Notes under the pieces: generated by a model
Told to the model about the DNA's origin: nothing
Seen by the model: the letters and a program-made list of their open reading frames with translations, nothing else
The model's database searches: none
Part shown: positions 4,591 to 11,269 of the stretch, one piece after another
How positions within the stretch are numbered: the stretch's first letter is position 1
How the letters are laid out: every line of letters starts with the position of its first letter
Program-made: the position numbers and the translations under genes
From: UBA12088 sp964568345
Lineage (GTDB): Bacteria > Patescibacteriota > Minisyncoccia > Phycocordibacterales > UBA12088
Assembly: GCA_964568345.1 (NCBI GenBank)
Contig: CAZMPG010000030.1
Coordinates: 1-14,556, forward strand
Reading direction: 5' to 3'
Length of the DNA stretch: 14,556 bases

Positions 4591-7186
4591 TACGCAGCAC
4601 CCGCGCGAGGTACGCCCCCGTGTGGGAGCCCTTCGTCCGTGCCACCTGCTCGGGCGTGCCCTTCGCGACGATGGTGCCGCCGCGCTCGCCCCCCTCCGGC
4701 CCGATGTCAATGATCCAGTCGGCACACTTGAGGATGTCCATGTTGTGCTCGATCACGACGAGCGTGTGGCCGCGATTGACGAGTGTTTGGAGGATGTCGA
4801 GGAGCTTCTGCACGTCGTCGTAGTGGAGGCCTATGGTCGGCTCGTCGAGGAGGTAGATGGTCTTCTGCATGTGGGGCCGGTAGAGCTCGCTTGATATCTT
4901 CACCCGCTGCGCTTCCCCGCCAGAGAGTGTCGTCGCGCTCTGGCCGAGCTCGAGGTAGCCAAGCCCCACCTCGCCAAGCGTGGTGAGCCGGTCGTAGATC
5001 TGGGGAATGTCCTCGAAGAACACGAGCGCCTCCTCGACGGTCATGCGGAGGATGTCGTAGATGTTTTTCTTCTTGTACCGCACCTCGAGCGTGTCCTTCG
5101 TGAAGCGGCGACCGCTGCAGACGTCGCAGGTCACAAACACCGTTGGCAGGAAGTGCATCTCCACCGCTATCGTGCCGTTCCCCTGGCAAGCTTCGCAGCG
5201 CCCCCCGCCCCGCTCCTGGGCGACGTTGAAGGAGAAGCGGGCGGGCCGCCACCCCTTTGCACGTGCCTCTTCGGTGGCAGCGAAGAGGTCGCGCACGTAG
5301 GTCCACGCACCGGTATAGGTCGCTGGGTTGCTCCGCGGCGTGCGCCCGATGGGTGACTGGTCAATGAGGACGACGCGCGAGAGGTACTCAGAGCCCGTCA
5401 TGCTCGACACGTGGACGAGTGGCTCGGTGCGGTGCTCGCGCTCGAGCCGTGAGCGGAGGTTCTTGTAGAGGAGCTCGAAGAGGAAGGTGGACTTGCCTGA
5501 TCCCGACACGCCGGTCACACAGGTGAATCGGCCAAGCGGCACATCGGCGTTCATGCCCTTTATATTGTATGCATTCCCGTTTCGGATACGGAGCCAGCCG
5601 CGCTCCTCATCGCGGCGTGCCTCCGGCAGCTCGATCGCCGCCTCCTCGCGGAGGTAGGCGAGCGTGCGCGATCCCGAGGGGTTCGTCTTTGCGCTGAGGA
5701 GCTTCCCGAGCCAGCCAGCGACGACCACCCGACCGCCGTGCACCCCCGCTCCTGGGCCGATGTCGACGAGGTAGTCGCTCGAGAGGATGGTATCTTCGTC
5801 GTGCTCAACGATGAGGATCGTATTGCCGAGGTCGCGGAGCGCGGTCAATGTCGCGATGAGGCGGTCGTTGTCGCGCTGGTGGAGTCCGATAGTCGGCTCA
5901 TCGAGCACGTAGAGGGCGCCGACGAGGCCGCTCCCGAGCTGGCTTGCTAAGCGGATGCGCTGTGCCTCCCCGCCGGAGAGGGTGTTCGCGCGGCGGTCGA
6001 GGGTGAGGTACTCGATGCCGACGTTCTGCATGAAGCGCAAGCGCGCCTCTATTTCGCGCACGACGACCGCGGCAATCTCGCGCTCGGTCTCGGTGAGGGA
6101 GAGGGTGGCGATGAACGCTGCCGCGCGCTCGATCGTGAGCGCGGTAAAGTCTACGATGGACTGCCCCGTGCCCGGCCCGCCGCCGAGGAGCACGTGGAGC
6201 GCTTCGGTACGGAGCCGCTTCCCCTCGCAGGCGCTGCACACCGATTCATGGAACATCCCGGTCACCCCGAGGCCGTTACAGCCTGGGCACGCGCCGTAGG
6301 GGGAGTTGAAGGAGAAGAGGCGCGGCTCTACCTCGGGAAATGAGGTGCCGTCTGCGGGGCAGAGGAATTTCGAAGAGAGCGTCCGGCGCGTCCCGTCGGG
6401 AGCCTCTATCTCGACGAGGCCGTCGGACTCGTGGAGCGCGAGCTCAATAGCTTCCGCGAGCCGCTCTCGCGCGTCTGTCGTACGGGTGCCTGCAAACTCC
6501 GAGACGTAGAGCTCGTCCACGAGTACGCTAATCGCGTGGCGCGTCTGCTTGTCGAGCACGATCTTCTCGCGGAGCGCGTACTCGTGCTCGTCGATGCGCA
6601 CCCGCTCGTACCCCTTGCCGAGGAGGTCGTAGAGGAGTTGGTAGTACTCCCCCTTGCGGCCCACGACGACCGGCGCCCAGATCCGCACGGTGCGGTCGTC
6701 GTATGGCACGCCGAGGACCTGCTTACCCGCCCCCTTCCCCGCGGCGACCACGAGGTCGAGCACAACCTGCTGCATCTCGTCGCTCGACCGCTTGGTGATC
6801 GGGGCGTGGCACGTCGGGCAGTAGGCGGTGCCGACCCGCGCGTAGAGGATGCGGAGGTAGTCGTAGATCTCGGTGATGGTCGCCACGGTCGAGCGGGGGT
6901 TGTTGGAGCGCGATTTCTGGTCTATCGAGATAGCGGGCGAGAGGCCGGTGATTTCGTCGACGTCTGGCTTCTGCATCTGGTTTAGAAACTGCCGCGCGTA
7001 TGCGGAGAGCGACTCGACGTAGCGCCGCTGCCCCTCGGCAAAGATGGTGTCGAAGGCGAGCGACGACTTGCCCGACCCAGAGAGGCCGGTGCAGACGATG
7101 AGCTTGTTGCGCGGCATTTCGACGGTGATGTTCTGGAGATTGTGCGTCCGCGCGCCCTTTACGACGATGGTGTCCTTCGGTGTCAT
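4574..7186 (-). CDS. uvrA: UvrABC excinuclease subunit A, lacking the insertion domain
   Basis: An 870-residue UvrA, the dimeric damage-recognition ATPase of nucleotide excision repair. ATPase I: Walker A GLSGSGKS at 34-41, signature LSGGE at 403-407, Walker B VLDEPT at 428-433. ATPase II: GVSGSGKS at 559-566, LSGGE at 754-758, LLDEPT at 779-784. The C-terminal zinc finger is C664, C667, C687, C690. The family is usually about 940 long. The shortfall is at one place: C300-x2-C303 and C317-x2-C320 are only 13 residues apart, where the insertion domain of about 100 residues normally sits. Zinc module 1 keeps C123/C126, but the partner CPxC reads C-P-A-D (276-279). ATG 7186 gives the typical opening (KGARTHNLQNI); an upstream in-frame ATG at 7225 would precede the promoter box. 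The last residues (KREK) come from element D. uvrB is not in the window. Confidence 0.96.
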   Translation of the reverse strand: MTPKDTIVVKGARTHNLQNITVEMPRNKLIVCTGLSGSGKSSLAFDTIFAEGQRRYVESLSAYARQFLNQMQKPDVDEITGLSPAISIDQKSRSNNPRSTVATITEIYDYLRILYARVGTAYCPTCHAPITKRSSDEMQQVVLDLVVAAGKGAGKQVLGVPYDDRTVRIWAPVVVGRKGEYYQLLYDLLGKGYERVRIDEHEYALREKIVLDKQTRHAISVLVDELYVSEFAGTRTTDARERLAEAIELALHESDGLVEIEAPDGTRRTLSSKFLCPADGTSFPEVEPRLFSFNSPYGACPGCNGLGVTGMFHESVCSACEGKRLRTEALHVLLGGGPGTGQSIVDFTALTIERAAAFIATLSLTETEREIAAVVVREIEARLRFMQNVGIEYLTLDRRANTLSGGEAQRIRLASQLGSGLVGALYVLDEPTIGLHQRDNDRLIATLTALRDLGNTILIVEHDEDTILSSDYLVDIGPGAGVHGGRVVVAGWLGKLLSAKTNPSGSRTLAYLREEAAIELPEARRDEERGWLRIRNGNAYNIKGMNADVPLGRFTCVTGVSGSGKSTFLFELLYKNLRSRLEREHRTEPLVHVSSMTGSEYLSRVVLIDQSPIGRTPRSNPATYTGAWTYVRDLFAATEEARAKGWRPARFSFNVAQERGGGRCEACQGNGTIAVEMHFLPTVFVTCDVCSGRRFTKDTLEVRYKKKNIYDILRMTVEEALVFFEDIPQIYDRLTTLGEVGLGYLELGQSATTLSGGEAQRVKISSELYRPHMQKTIYLLDEPTIGLHYDDVQKLLDILQTLVNRGHTLVVIEHNMDILKCADWIIDIGPEGGERGGTIVAKGTPEQVARTKGSHTGAYLARVLRMKREK

Positions 7187-7196
7187 ACGTCTCGTG

Positions 7197-7205
7197 ACGA
7201 TACCA
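7197..7205 (-). promoter_or_regulatory. Extended -10 promoter of uvrA
   Basis: The - strand reads TGG-TATCGT, then 10 bases, then the uvrA ATG. This resembles the ddl box (TGG-TATACT), although TATCGT is a weaker match to TATAAT. The expected start lies about 3 bases before ATG, leaving no room for a Shine-Dalgarno sequence. No SOS-box-like sequence was seen around it. Confidence 0.5.
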
Positions 7206-7232
7206 CAGAACGGTTGCCGGCGCATGATGAAT

Positions 7233-7251
7233 AAAGGTGTCAGGTACCTTT
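7233..7251. repeat. Short palindromic sequence upstream of uvrA
   Basis: AAAGGT (7233-7238) and ACCTTT (7246-7251) are inverted repeats around GTCAGGT. The inner part AGGTACCT (7242-7249) is also a perfect palindrome, and GGTGTC occurs twice (7236-7241 and 7252-7257). The two pairings are mutually exclusive. From memory it resembles short palindromes found near IS200/REP-type transposase genes, but none is present here, so it may be an isolated remnant. Confidence 0.4.
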
Positions 7252-7268
7252 GGTGTCGGGATACGTGA

Positions 7269-7291
7269 ATACCCCCGGAAGCCGGGGGTAT
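7269..7291. terminator. GC-rich hairpin after the 7300 gene
   Basis: ATACCCCCGG (7269-7278) pairs perfectly with CCGGGGGTAT (7282-7291) around a 3-base loop. It begins 8 bases after the stop codon of the - strand gene ending at 7300. On that strand the following bases are TCACGTAT, not a U-run, so it is a transcript-end or mRNA-stabilising hairpin rather than a textbook intrinsic terminator. It separates that gene from the uvrA promoter. Confidence 0.6.
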
Positions 7292-7299
7292 GTGCGTAC

Positions 7300-7899
7300 C
7301 TATAGGGTTGAAAGACCGGGAGCGTCGGCCACTGCTTCCAGGAGGTCGCCTATATCAGCCTTAGGGGCTACATACACCGCAAGGGTGCAATACCCCGCTT
7401 GCGCCGCTGCGCGCAGGTAGCCGGCAAACTCGCGTACGCTTTCTCCTCGCGGCGTCTCATACACCTCTAGGAAGAGCGTGTACGGACGGGAGTACTCGAG
7501 AAGCACGTGTTTGGGATCGAGCCCAAACAGCGCGAGCCGTGCCCGTATGTGCTCCACTACTGCATCAGTGTCAAGATCATTCTCCTCAACGACATCAACT
7601 GCACCATTTTCAAAGAAATGCAGGATGACGTGCGGATATGCCGCCACATTACTCTGCACCAACCGGGCATGTATAGTCCAGAGTAGCAGGTAGAGCGTGT
7701 ACTCACGCGTATACACGACGTGGCGGCCTGGTTGGAAGGCGTGGAAGCGGGTCTCGAGCATTTCCCTGACCTGATACACGCGTTCGTCCATGACAGCAAG
7801 CATCTCCTTTTGTCTGTTGTGGTCACGCTCTTCCTGCTCCGACAGGAGCGAGAAGCCGAACCAGCCTACGATCGTCTCAAGGATCCGACGGATAGTCAT
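7300..7899 (-). CDS. Protein of unknown function, 199 residues
   Basis: I do not recognise this protein. The N-terminus (MTIRRILETIVGWFGFSLL) is a possible amphipathic or membrane-associated helix, followed by a charged stretch from about 20 to 50 (EQEERDHNRQKE, VREMLETRF) likely to be helical or coiled-coil. The rest mixes hydrophobic strands and helices (LYLLLWTIHARL, VILHFF, LFLEVYETPRG, CTLAVYVAPKADIGD) without a catalytic signature that I can name. Two adjacent ATGs, 7902 and 7899, follow GGGAG at 7907-7911; 7899 has the better spacing (7 bases). It lies 123 bases downstream of the M16 peptidase on the same strand, and a promoter-like region at 7991-8022 resembles the one upstream of the peptidase. 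Related roles are therefore plausible but unproven. Confidence 0.6.
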   Translation of the reverse strand: MTIRRILETIVGWFGFSLLSEQEERDHNRQKEMLAVMDERVYQVREMLETRFHAFQPGRHVVYTREYTLYLLLWTIHARLVQSNVAAYPHVILHFFENGAVDVVEENDLDTDAVVEHIRARLALFGLDPKHVLLEYSRPYTLFLEVYETPRGESVREFAGYLRAAAQAGYCTLAVYVAPKADIGDLLEAVADAPGLSTL

Positions 7900-7990
7900 C
7901 ATGTATCTCCCGTGTAGTGCGTTGGTGGGGGAAACCCCGATCTCTCTGAAGGGCGGCGTTGACGTGTTCCCCAGCCTCCACGTTCTGAGG

Positions 7991-8022
7991 TCCAATAATA
8001 CACACGCGAATACTCAGTTGTG
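7991..8022 (-). promoter_or_regulatory. Promoter region of the 7300 gene, twin of the M16 region
   Basis: The - strand has TATTAT (from 8000 to 7995) preceded by TGTG, a reasonable -10 box; the -35 position (ACACAA) is weak. The 10-base sequence CGAATACTCA (+ strand 8007-8016) recurs exactly at 9345-9354, with similar flanks on both sides (AATAATACACA here, AATGAATACATA there). This gives a leader of about 85-90 bases for the downstream gene. Confidence 0.45.
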
Positions 8023-8025
8023 TGG

Positions 8026-9288
8026 CTAGGGGCGGACAATGAGTGTCCATCGCCGAGCCGGCTTGAGCCATGCGAGCATAGTACGGACATCACCCATCGT
8101 CACACGCTCCATGCCGCTCCTACTTTCCTCAAGGGGAACGATGTGCTCGTGGTGCGCGAGTTGCATCATTGCCTTTTCGCAGAGGTCTGCGCCCGTTATG
8201 TCAACCATGACACCCCTTGCGAGGAGGTGACGCTTGGCCGCTTCAAACAGATCCTCGCGCCTCCCTATCGCCTCGATACAGCCCTCGACAACTTGCTCGA
8301 TGTACTCCAGTGCGTCAACCGCTACGGACCTGCAGGTTACCGAGAACTCGTAGTTGTGCCGGAAGTTGGTCCACGAGCTACCAATCGCATACGTCCAGGC
8401 ACGACGCTCGCGCACTTCCTCGTGCAGTAGTTCACTCAGCATGTCGTCCACGATGCAGACGACATGTCTGCTCGTGGTGCCTGGAATTACCGCAACACTT
8501 TGGTAGGAACCAACGTCTACCGGCGCCGTGCTGTATCGGGATACCTCCAACGTGGCATGGGTTTCCACCGGCTGTCGGACCTCCCCGATGGGTGGTGGAA
8601 ACAGTGTCCGTACCCCACCCTTCTCACTCGCGAAGGGGCTTTCGGAGATGAGTGTGGCGAGCTCCGAGAGCTGCATCCCCCCGACACCGACGATGCTCAT
8701 GTTGCGGGGCGTGTAATGCGTGTCGTAGCACGCCTGCAGATCGTCCTGCGTTATCCTCCCTATCGAATCGAGGTTGCCGAGCGGGCTTATTTTCCTCCCA
8801 AGCCAATGGCTGGTGGTATAGAGCGCTTGCTGCTTACGTACCGTGAGGTCCCAGATGAGCTGGGATGGGTACTTGCGGTAAAACTCCCCAACAATGACCT
8901 TGCGCTCACGCTCAACACAAGTACGGAGTCGTGCTGTAAGCAACATGGGGCCGAACAGTGAGAGCGCCTCCCTGAGCACACCCCCCTGCCCCACGAGCGG
9001 TACACTGCAGCTGTAGTATGTGCAGGGGTAGCCAGTCATACCAAAGCTAGCTGTTCCGCCACAACCTCTGAAGAAGGCACGGAGCTCTTGCTTTGAGACC
9101 GGGGCGTTGTTCGACACCAGGTGCTCCACGTAGTGCAGTGCCCCCTCGAGGCCGTCGGGGTCATGCTCCGCGCCGCTGTGAATGAGGATACCTAGCACTT
9201 CCCACGGGCGTTCAGGCCAGTGTGTAGCGTGGATGGTAAGGCCATTCCGCAGCACGGTTGACCGAAACCCAGCATACGGATCCCACAT
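8026..9288 (-). CDS. M16-family (insulinase-type) zinc peptidase
   Basis: A 420-residue M16 metallopeptidase, the usual length for the M16B subfamily. The inverted zinc motif HxxEH is at 52-56 (H52-Y-V-E55-H56), and the third ligand is probably Glu135 in ERERKVIVGEF, 79 residues on. The C-terminal half keeps the family's Arg/Tyr substrate-binding motif (VRERRAWTYAI, R293-Y300). All the elements of an active enzyme are thus visible. It lacks a signal peptide, so it probably acts on peptides in the cytoplasm. Start: ATG 9288 has GGAGG 6 bases upstream; the open frame extends to a TTG at 9300, but that lies before the Shine-Dalgarno sequence. M16B enzymes often come as a catalytic and a non-catalytic pair, but the next gene is not a second M16 protein. 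It has its own TTGACA promoter. Confidence 0.9.
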   Translation of the reverse strand: MWDPYAGFRSTVLRNGLTIHATHWPERPWEVLGILIHSGAEHDPDGLEGALHYVEHLVSNNAPVSKQELRAFFRGCGGTASFGMTGYPCTYYSCSVPLVGQGGVLREALSLFGPMLLTARLRTCVERERKVIVGEFYRKYPSQLIWDLTVRKQQALYTTSHWLGRKISPLGNLDSIGRITQDDLQACYDTHYTPRNMSIVGVGGMQLSELATLISESPFASEKGGVRTLFPPPIGEVRQPVETHATLEVSRYSTAPVDVGSYQSVAVIPGTTSRHVVCIVDDMLSELLHEEVRERRAWTYAIGSSWTNFRHNYEFSVTCRSVAVDALEYIEQVVEGCIEAIGRREDLFEAAKRHLLARGVMVDITGADLCEKAMMQLAHHEHIVPLEESRSGMERVTMGDVRTMLAWLKPARRWTLIVRP

Positions 9289-9334
9289 AGAGACCTCCAA
9301 AGTTATAAAGAGCCGTGTTATGTTCCTGGGTCAA

Positions 9335-9362
9335 TGAATACATACGAATACTCATTTGTCAA
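9335..9362 (-). promoter_or_regulatory. Promoter of the M16 peptidase gene
   Basis: On the - strand a perfect -35 TTGACA (9362-9357) is followed after 16 bases by TATTCA (9340-9335). The spacer carries GTATTC twice at a 10-base step (one helical turn), counting the copy that overlaps the -10, a possible activator or repressor site. The expected start near 9328 leaves a leader of about 40 bases with GGAGG. A second TTGACC at 9334-9329 has no well-placed -10. Confidence 0.6.
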
Positions 9363-9396
9363 TGTTTTGTAGCTTTTCGGCGACCTACTGTGCCCC

Positions 9397-9424
9397 TTTA
9401 CTTTTCAAAAAAACGCTGTAAAAT
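9397..9424 (+). promoter_or_regulatory. Promoter of the adaptor-RND operon
   Basis: TTTACT (9397-9402) and TAAAAT (9419-9424), separated by 16 bases, form a sigma-70-like promoter facing right. The expected start is near 9431, about 25 bases before the GTG at 9456. The leader holds no Shine-Dalgarno sequence. It is divergent from the M16 promoter with 35 bases between their -35 boxes. Confidence 0.55.
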
Positions 9425-9455
9425 AGGCGTCTTATAGGGTTCTAACTGAATTGCT

Positions 9456-11138
9456 GTGTCGCTTACAATAACAGTACGTACAGGGTGGAACGCGCTCCGT
9501 AGGATAGCGTGTGCACGCCCGTGGGCAAGCGCCGGCGTGCTCCTCGTCGCTGTGCTCGCGCTCGGCCTCCTCCTCCGCACCTCGCCCACCCAGGAGCTTG
9601 CCAAGAACGCCACCACCACCCGGGTCGCCCTCGTGCCGGTCGCGGCACTCGGGGCAGACGGCGATTCGCTCACCGTGCTCGGCGAGGTCCGGAACGTCTC
9701 CCAGGCGGAGCTCCGCGCACAAGCTTCGGGTAAGGTCACCAGGGTCAACACGCGGACGGGTTCGTCTGTAGCTGCGGGTACCGTGCTCGCCGAGCTTGAG
9801 AATGCAGCACAGCGAGCAGGCGTGCTCCAGGCGGAGGGAGCGGTGCTTGCGGCAGAAGCACACGTGAGCCGCGTCAAGAACGGCGCACGCCCCGAGGACC
9901 GTGCGAGCGCGAGCGCCGGCGCAACGAGCGCCGAGGTGTCGTTCACGCAAGCCCGCGAGAACGCACGCGCCGCGTACTCGTCGGCATTCTCCGCGGCTCA
10001 AGACGCCGTCTTTGCGAAAGCAGACACCTTCTTTTCCAACCAGTACACGGTGCGCCCGAGCTTCCGCATCACCTCCGCATCGTACGACGAAGCCGAGGCA
10101 CTGGGGCATGAACGCGCGGAGCTCGGCACCCTGCTCGACGCATGGAAGGACCGCGCCGTCGCCCCCCTCCCCGATGATGCACTCCAGGCTGCGCTCACCG
10201 AGGCGCAGGCAACCCTCGACCGGACAAAGCGCTTTCTCGACCGGGTCGCCTACTTCGTCGCAAAGCAGGAGGTGACCGAGGATCGTACCGCGGCAGCCAT
10301 TGCAGCAGACAACGCCGCCCTCGCGCTTGCGCGGCAGGCCATTGATGGCGCCCGCGCCGGCGTCGTCGGGGCCCAGAGCGGACTCGCCGCTGCGTGGAAT
10401 GCGGCGACCACGGCGTCGCTCAACGAGAGCAAGATCGTTGTCGGTGAGCGGCGTGAGGACGTACAGGCAGCCGAGGCCGGCCTCCTCCAGGCGCGCGGTG
10501 CGCTCGCCGCTGCCCGTGCTAGCCTCGAGTACACGCTCATCCGCACCCCCATCGCGGGCACGGTGACCTCGCTCTCGATTGCCGCCGGCGACTTCCTCTC
10601 GCCGCAGCAGCAGGTGGCAGTGGTTGCCCGCGAGGGTGCGCAGGAGGTGGTGGCGTACGTGAGCGACGCGGTGCGGAGCCGGAGCGCGGTCGGCATGCAC
10701 GCACGCGTTGCCGGCAGCTTCGCGGGTGTCGTCGTGTCGCTCGACCCCGGCCTCGATCCAGCAACAAAGCTCGCGCGTATGACGGTGAGCGTGCCGCAGC
10801 CCGCGCGCCTCACGAACGGCTCGTTCGTCGAGGTAGCGCTCACGGCAGCGACGAGCACCCGGCAAGCGGCAGCAGCGACGAGCAGCACCGCGTGGTACCT
10901 GCCGATCGAGGCTATCAAGGTGCTGCCGGGCGGACTCGCAGTGCTCACCGTCTCCGACGGTGTCCTCACCGCGGTACCCATCCCCGAGGGCACGATCATC
11001 GGCGATCGTATGCTCGTGCGCGATACGCTCATGCCCGACCTCAAAATAGTCGCGGACGCGCGCGGCAAGGTCGTCGGCGAGCGGGTGGAGGAAGTTGAGA
11101 ACGAGACTATGGACAAAGGACAAGATACGGGACAATAG
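9456..11138 (+). CDS. Periplasmic-adaptor (HlyD/RND membrane fusion) protein
   Basis: A 560-residue adaptor that would link the RND transporter encoded next to the outside. One N-terminal membrane anchor is at about 23-41 (ASAGVLLVAVLALGLLL). The first lipoyl half-motif is at 84-115 (QASGKVTRV, GSSVAAGTVLAEL). A long Ala/Glu-rich helical hairpin follows, about 115-350, and the second lipoyl half at about 355-390 (YTLIRTPIAGTVTSL, AAGDFLSPQQQVAVV). A beta-barrel and membrane-proximal region closes the protein (DPATKLARMTVSV, AWYLPIEAIKV). The hairpin is longer than in typical adaptors of about 400 residues. The start is GTG 9456, since an in-frame TGA lies at 9447; no Shine-Dalgarno sequence is present. 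The last residues (ETMDKGQDTGQ) and TAG stop lie in element E. The RND gene follows after 131 bases. No TolC-type partner is present. Confidence 0.88.
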   Translation: MSLTITVRTGWNALRRIACARPWASAGVLLVAVLALGLLLRTSPTQELAKNATTTRVALVPVAALGADGDSLTVLGEVRNVSQAELRAQASGKVTRVNTRTGSSVAAGTVLAELENAAQRAGVLQAEGAVLAAEAHVSRVKNGARPEDRASASAGATSAEVSFTQARENARAAYSSAFSAAQDAVFAKADTFFSNQYTVRPSFRITSASYDEAEALGHERAELGTLLDAWKDRAVAPLPDDALQAALTEAQATLDRTKRFLDRVAYFVAKQEVTEDRTAAAIAADNAALALARQAIDGARAGVVGAQSGLAAAWNAATTASLNESKIVVGERREDVQAAEAGLLQARGALAAARASLEYTLIRTPIAGTVTSLSIAAGDFLSPQQQVAVVAREGAQEVVAYVSDAVRSRSAVGMHARVAGSFAGVVVSLDPGLDPATKLARMTVSVPQPARLTNGSFVEVALTAATSTRQAAAATSSTAWYLPIEAIKVLPGGLAVLTVSDGVLTAVPIPEGTIIGDRMLVRDTLMPDLKIVADARGKVVGERVEEVENETMDKGQDTGQ

Positions 11139-11268
11139 ACTATGGACTATAGACGATAGAGCGACGGGACTATAGACCACAGACAGTGGGGACGAAACGC
11201 ATCGCAGTACCTATTGTCTATAGCCTGTTGTCTCGTCTTTCCTCTTTTCACTTATCACTTTTTTCTCG
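11104..11268. repeat. Inverted element E, a GACTATRGAC variant
   Basis: This fills the adaptor-RND junction but uses another repeat unit. GACTATRGAC occurs at 11104, 11138, 11145 and 11168, mixed with GGACAA and GACAATAG units. The right half carries the complement: CTATTGTC (11211-11218) pairs with GACAATAG (11131-11138), and GTCTATAGCC (11216-11225) mirrors the unit. The right arm then turns into the common pyrimidine tract (CTTTCCTCTTTTCACTT) and stops at the RND start codon. It has the same layout as copies A-D and overlaps the adaptor stop codon. Confidence 0.65.
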
Positions 11269-11269
11269 T

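Noticed and set aside
9432..11180. A 582-codon open frame on the - strand opposite the adaptor gene
   Set aside because: It is an antisense shadow of a GC-rich gene with few stops. Its translation is Arg/Gly/His-rich with no family motif, and the + strand frame has a full adaptor architecture.
11186..11269. RND start at GTG 11186, giving 28 more residues
   Set aside because: Those codons are the core and pyrimidine arm of element E. The family N-terminus aligns with Met at 11270.
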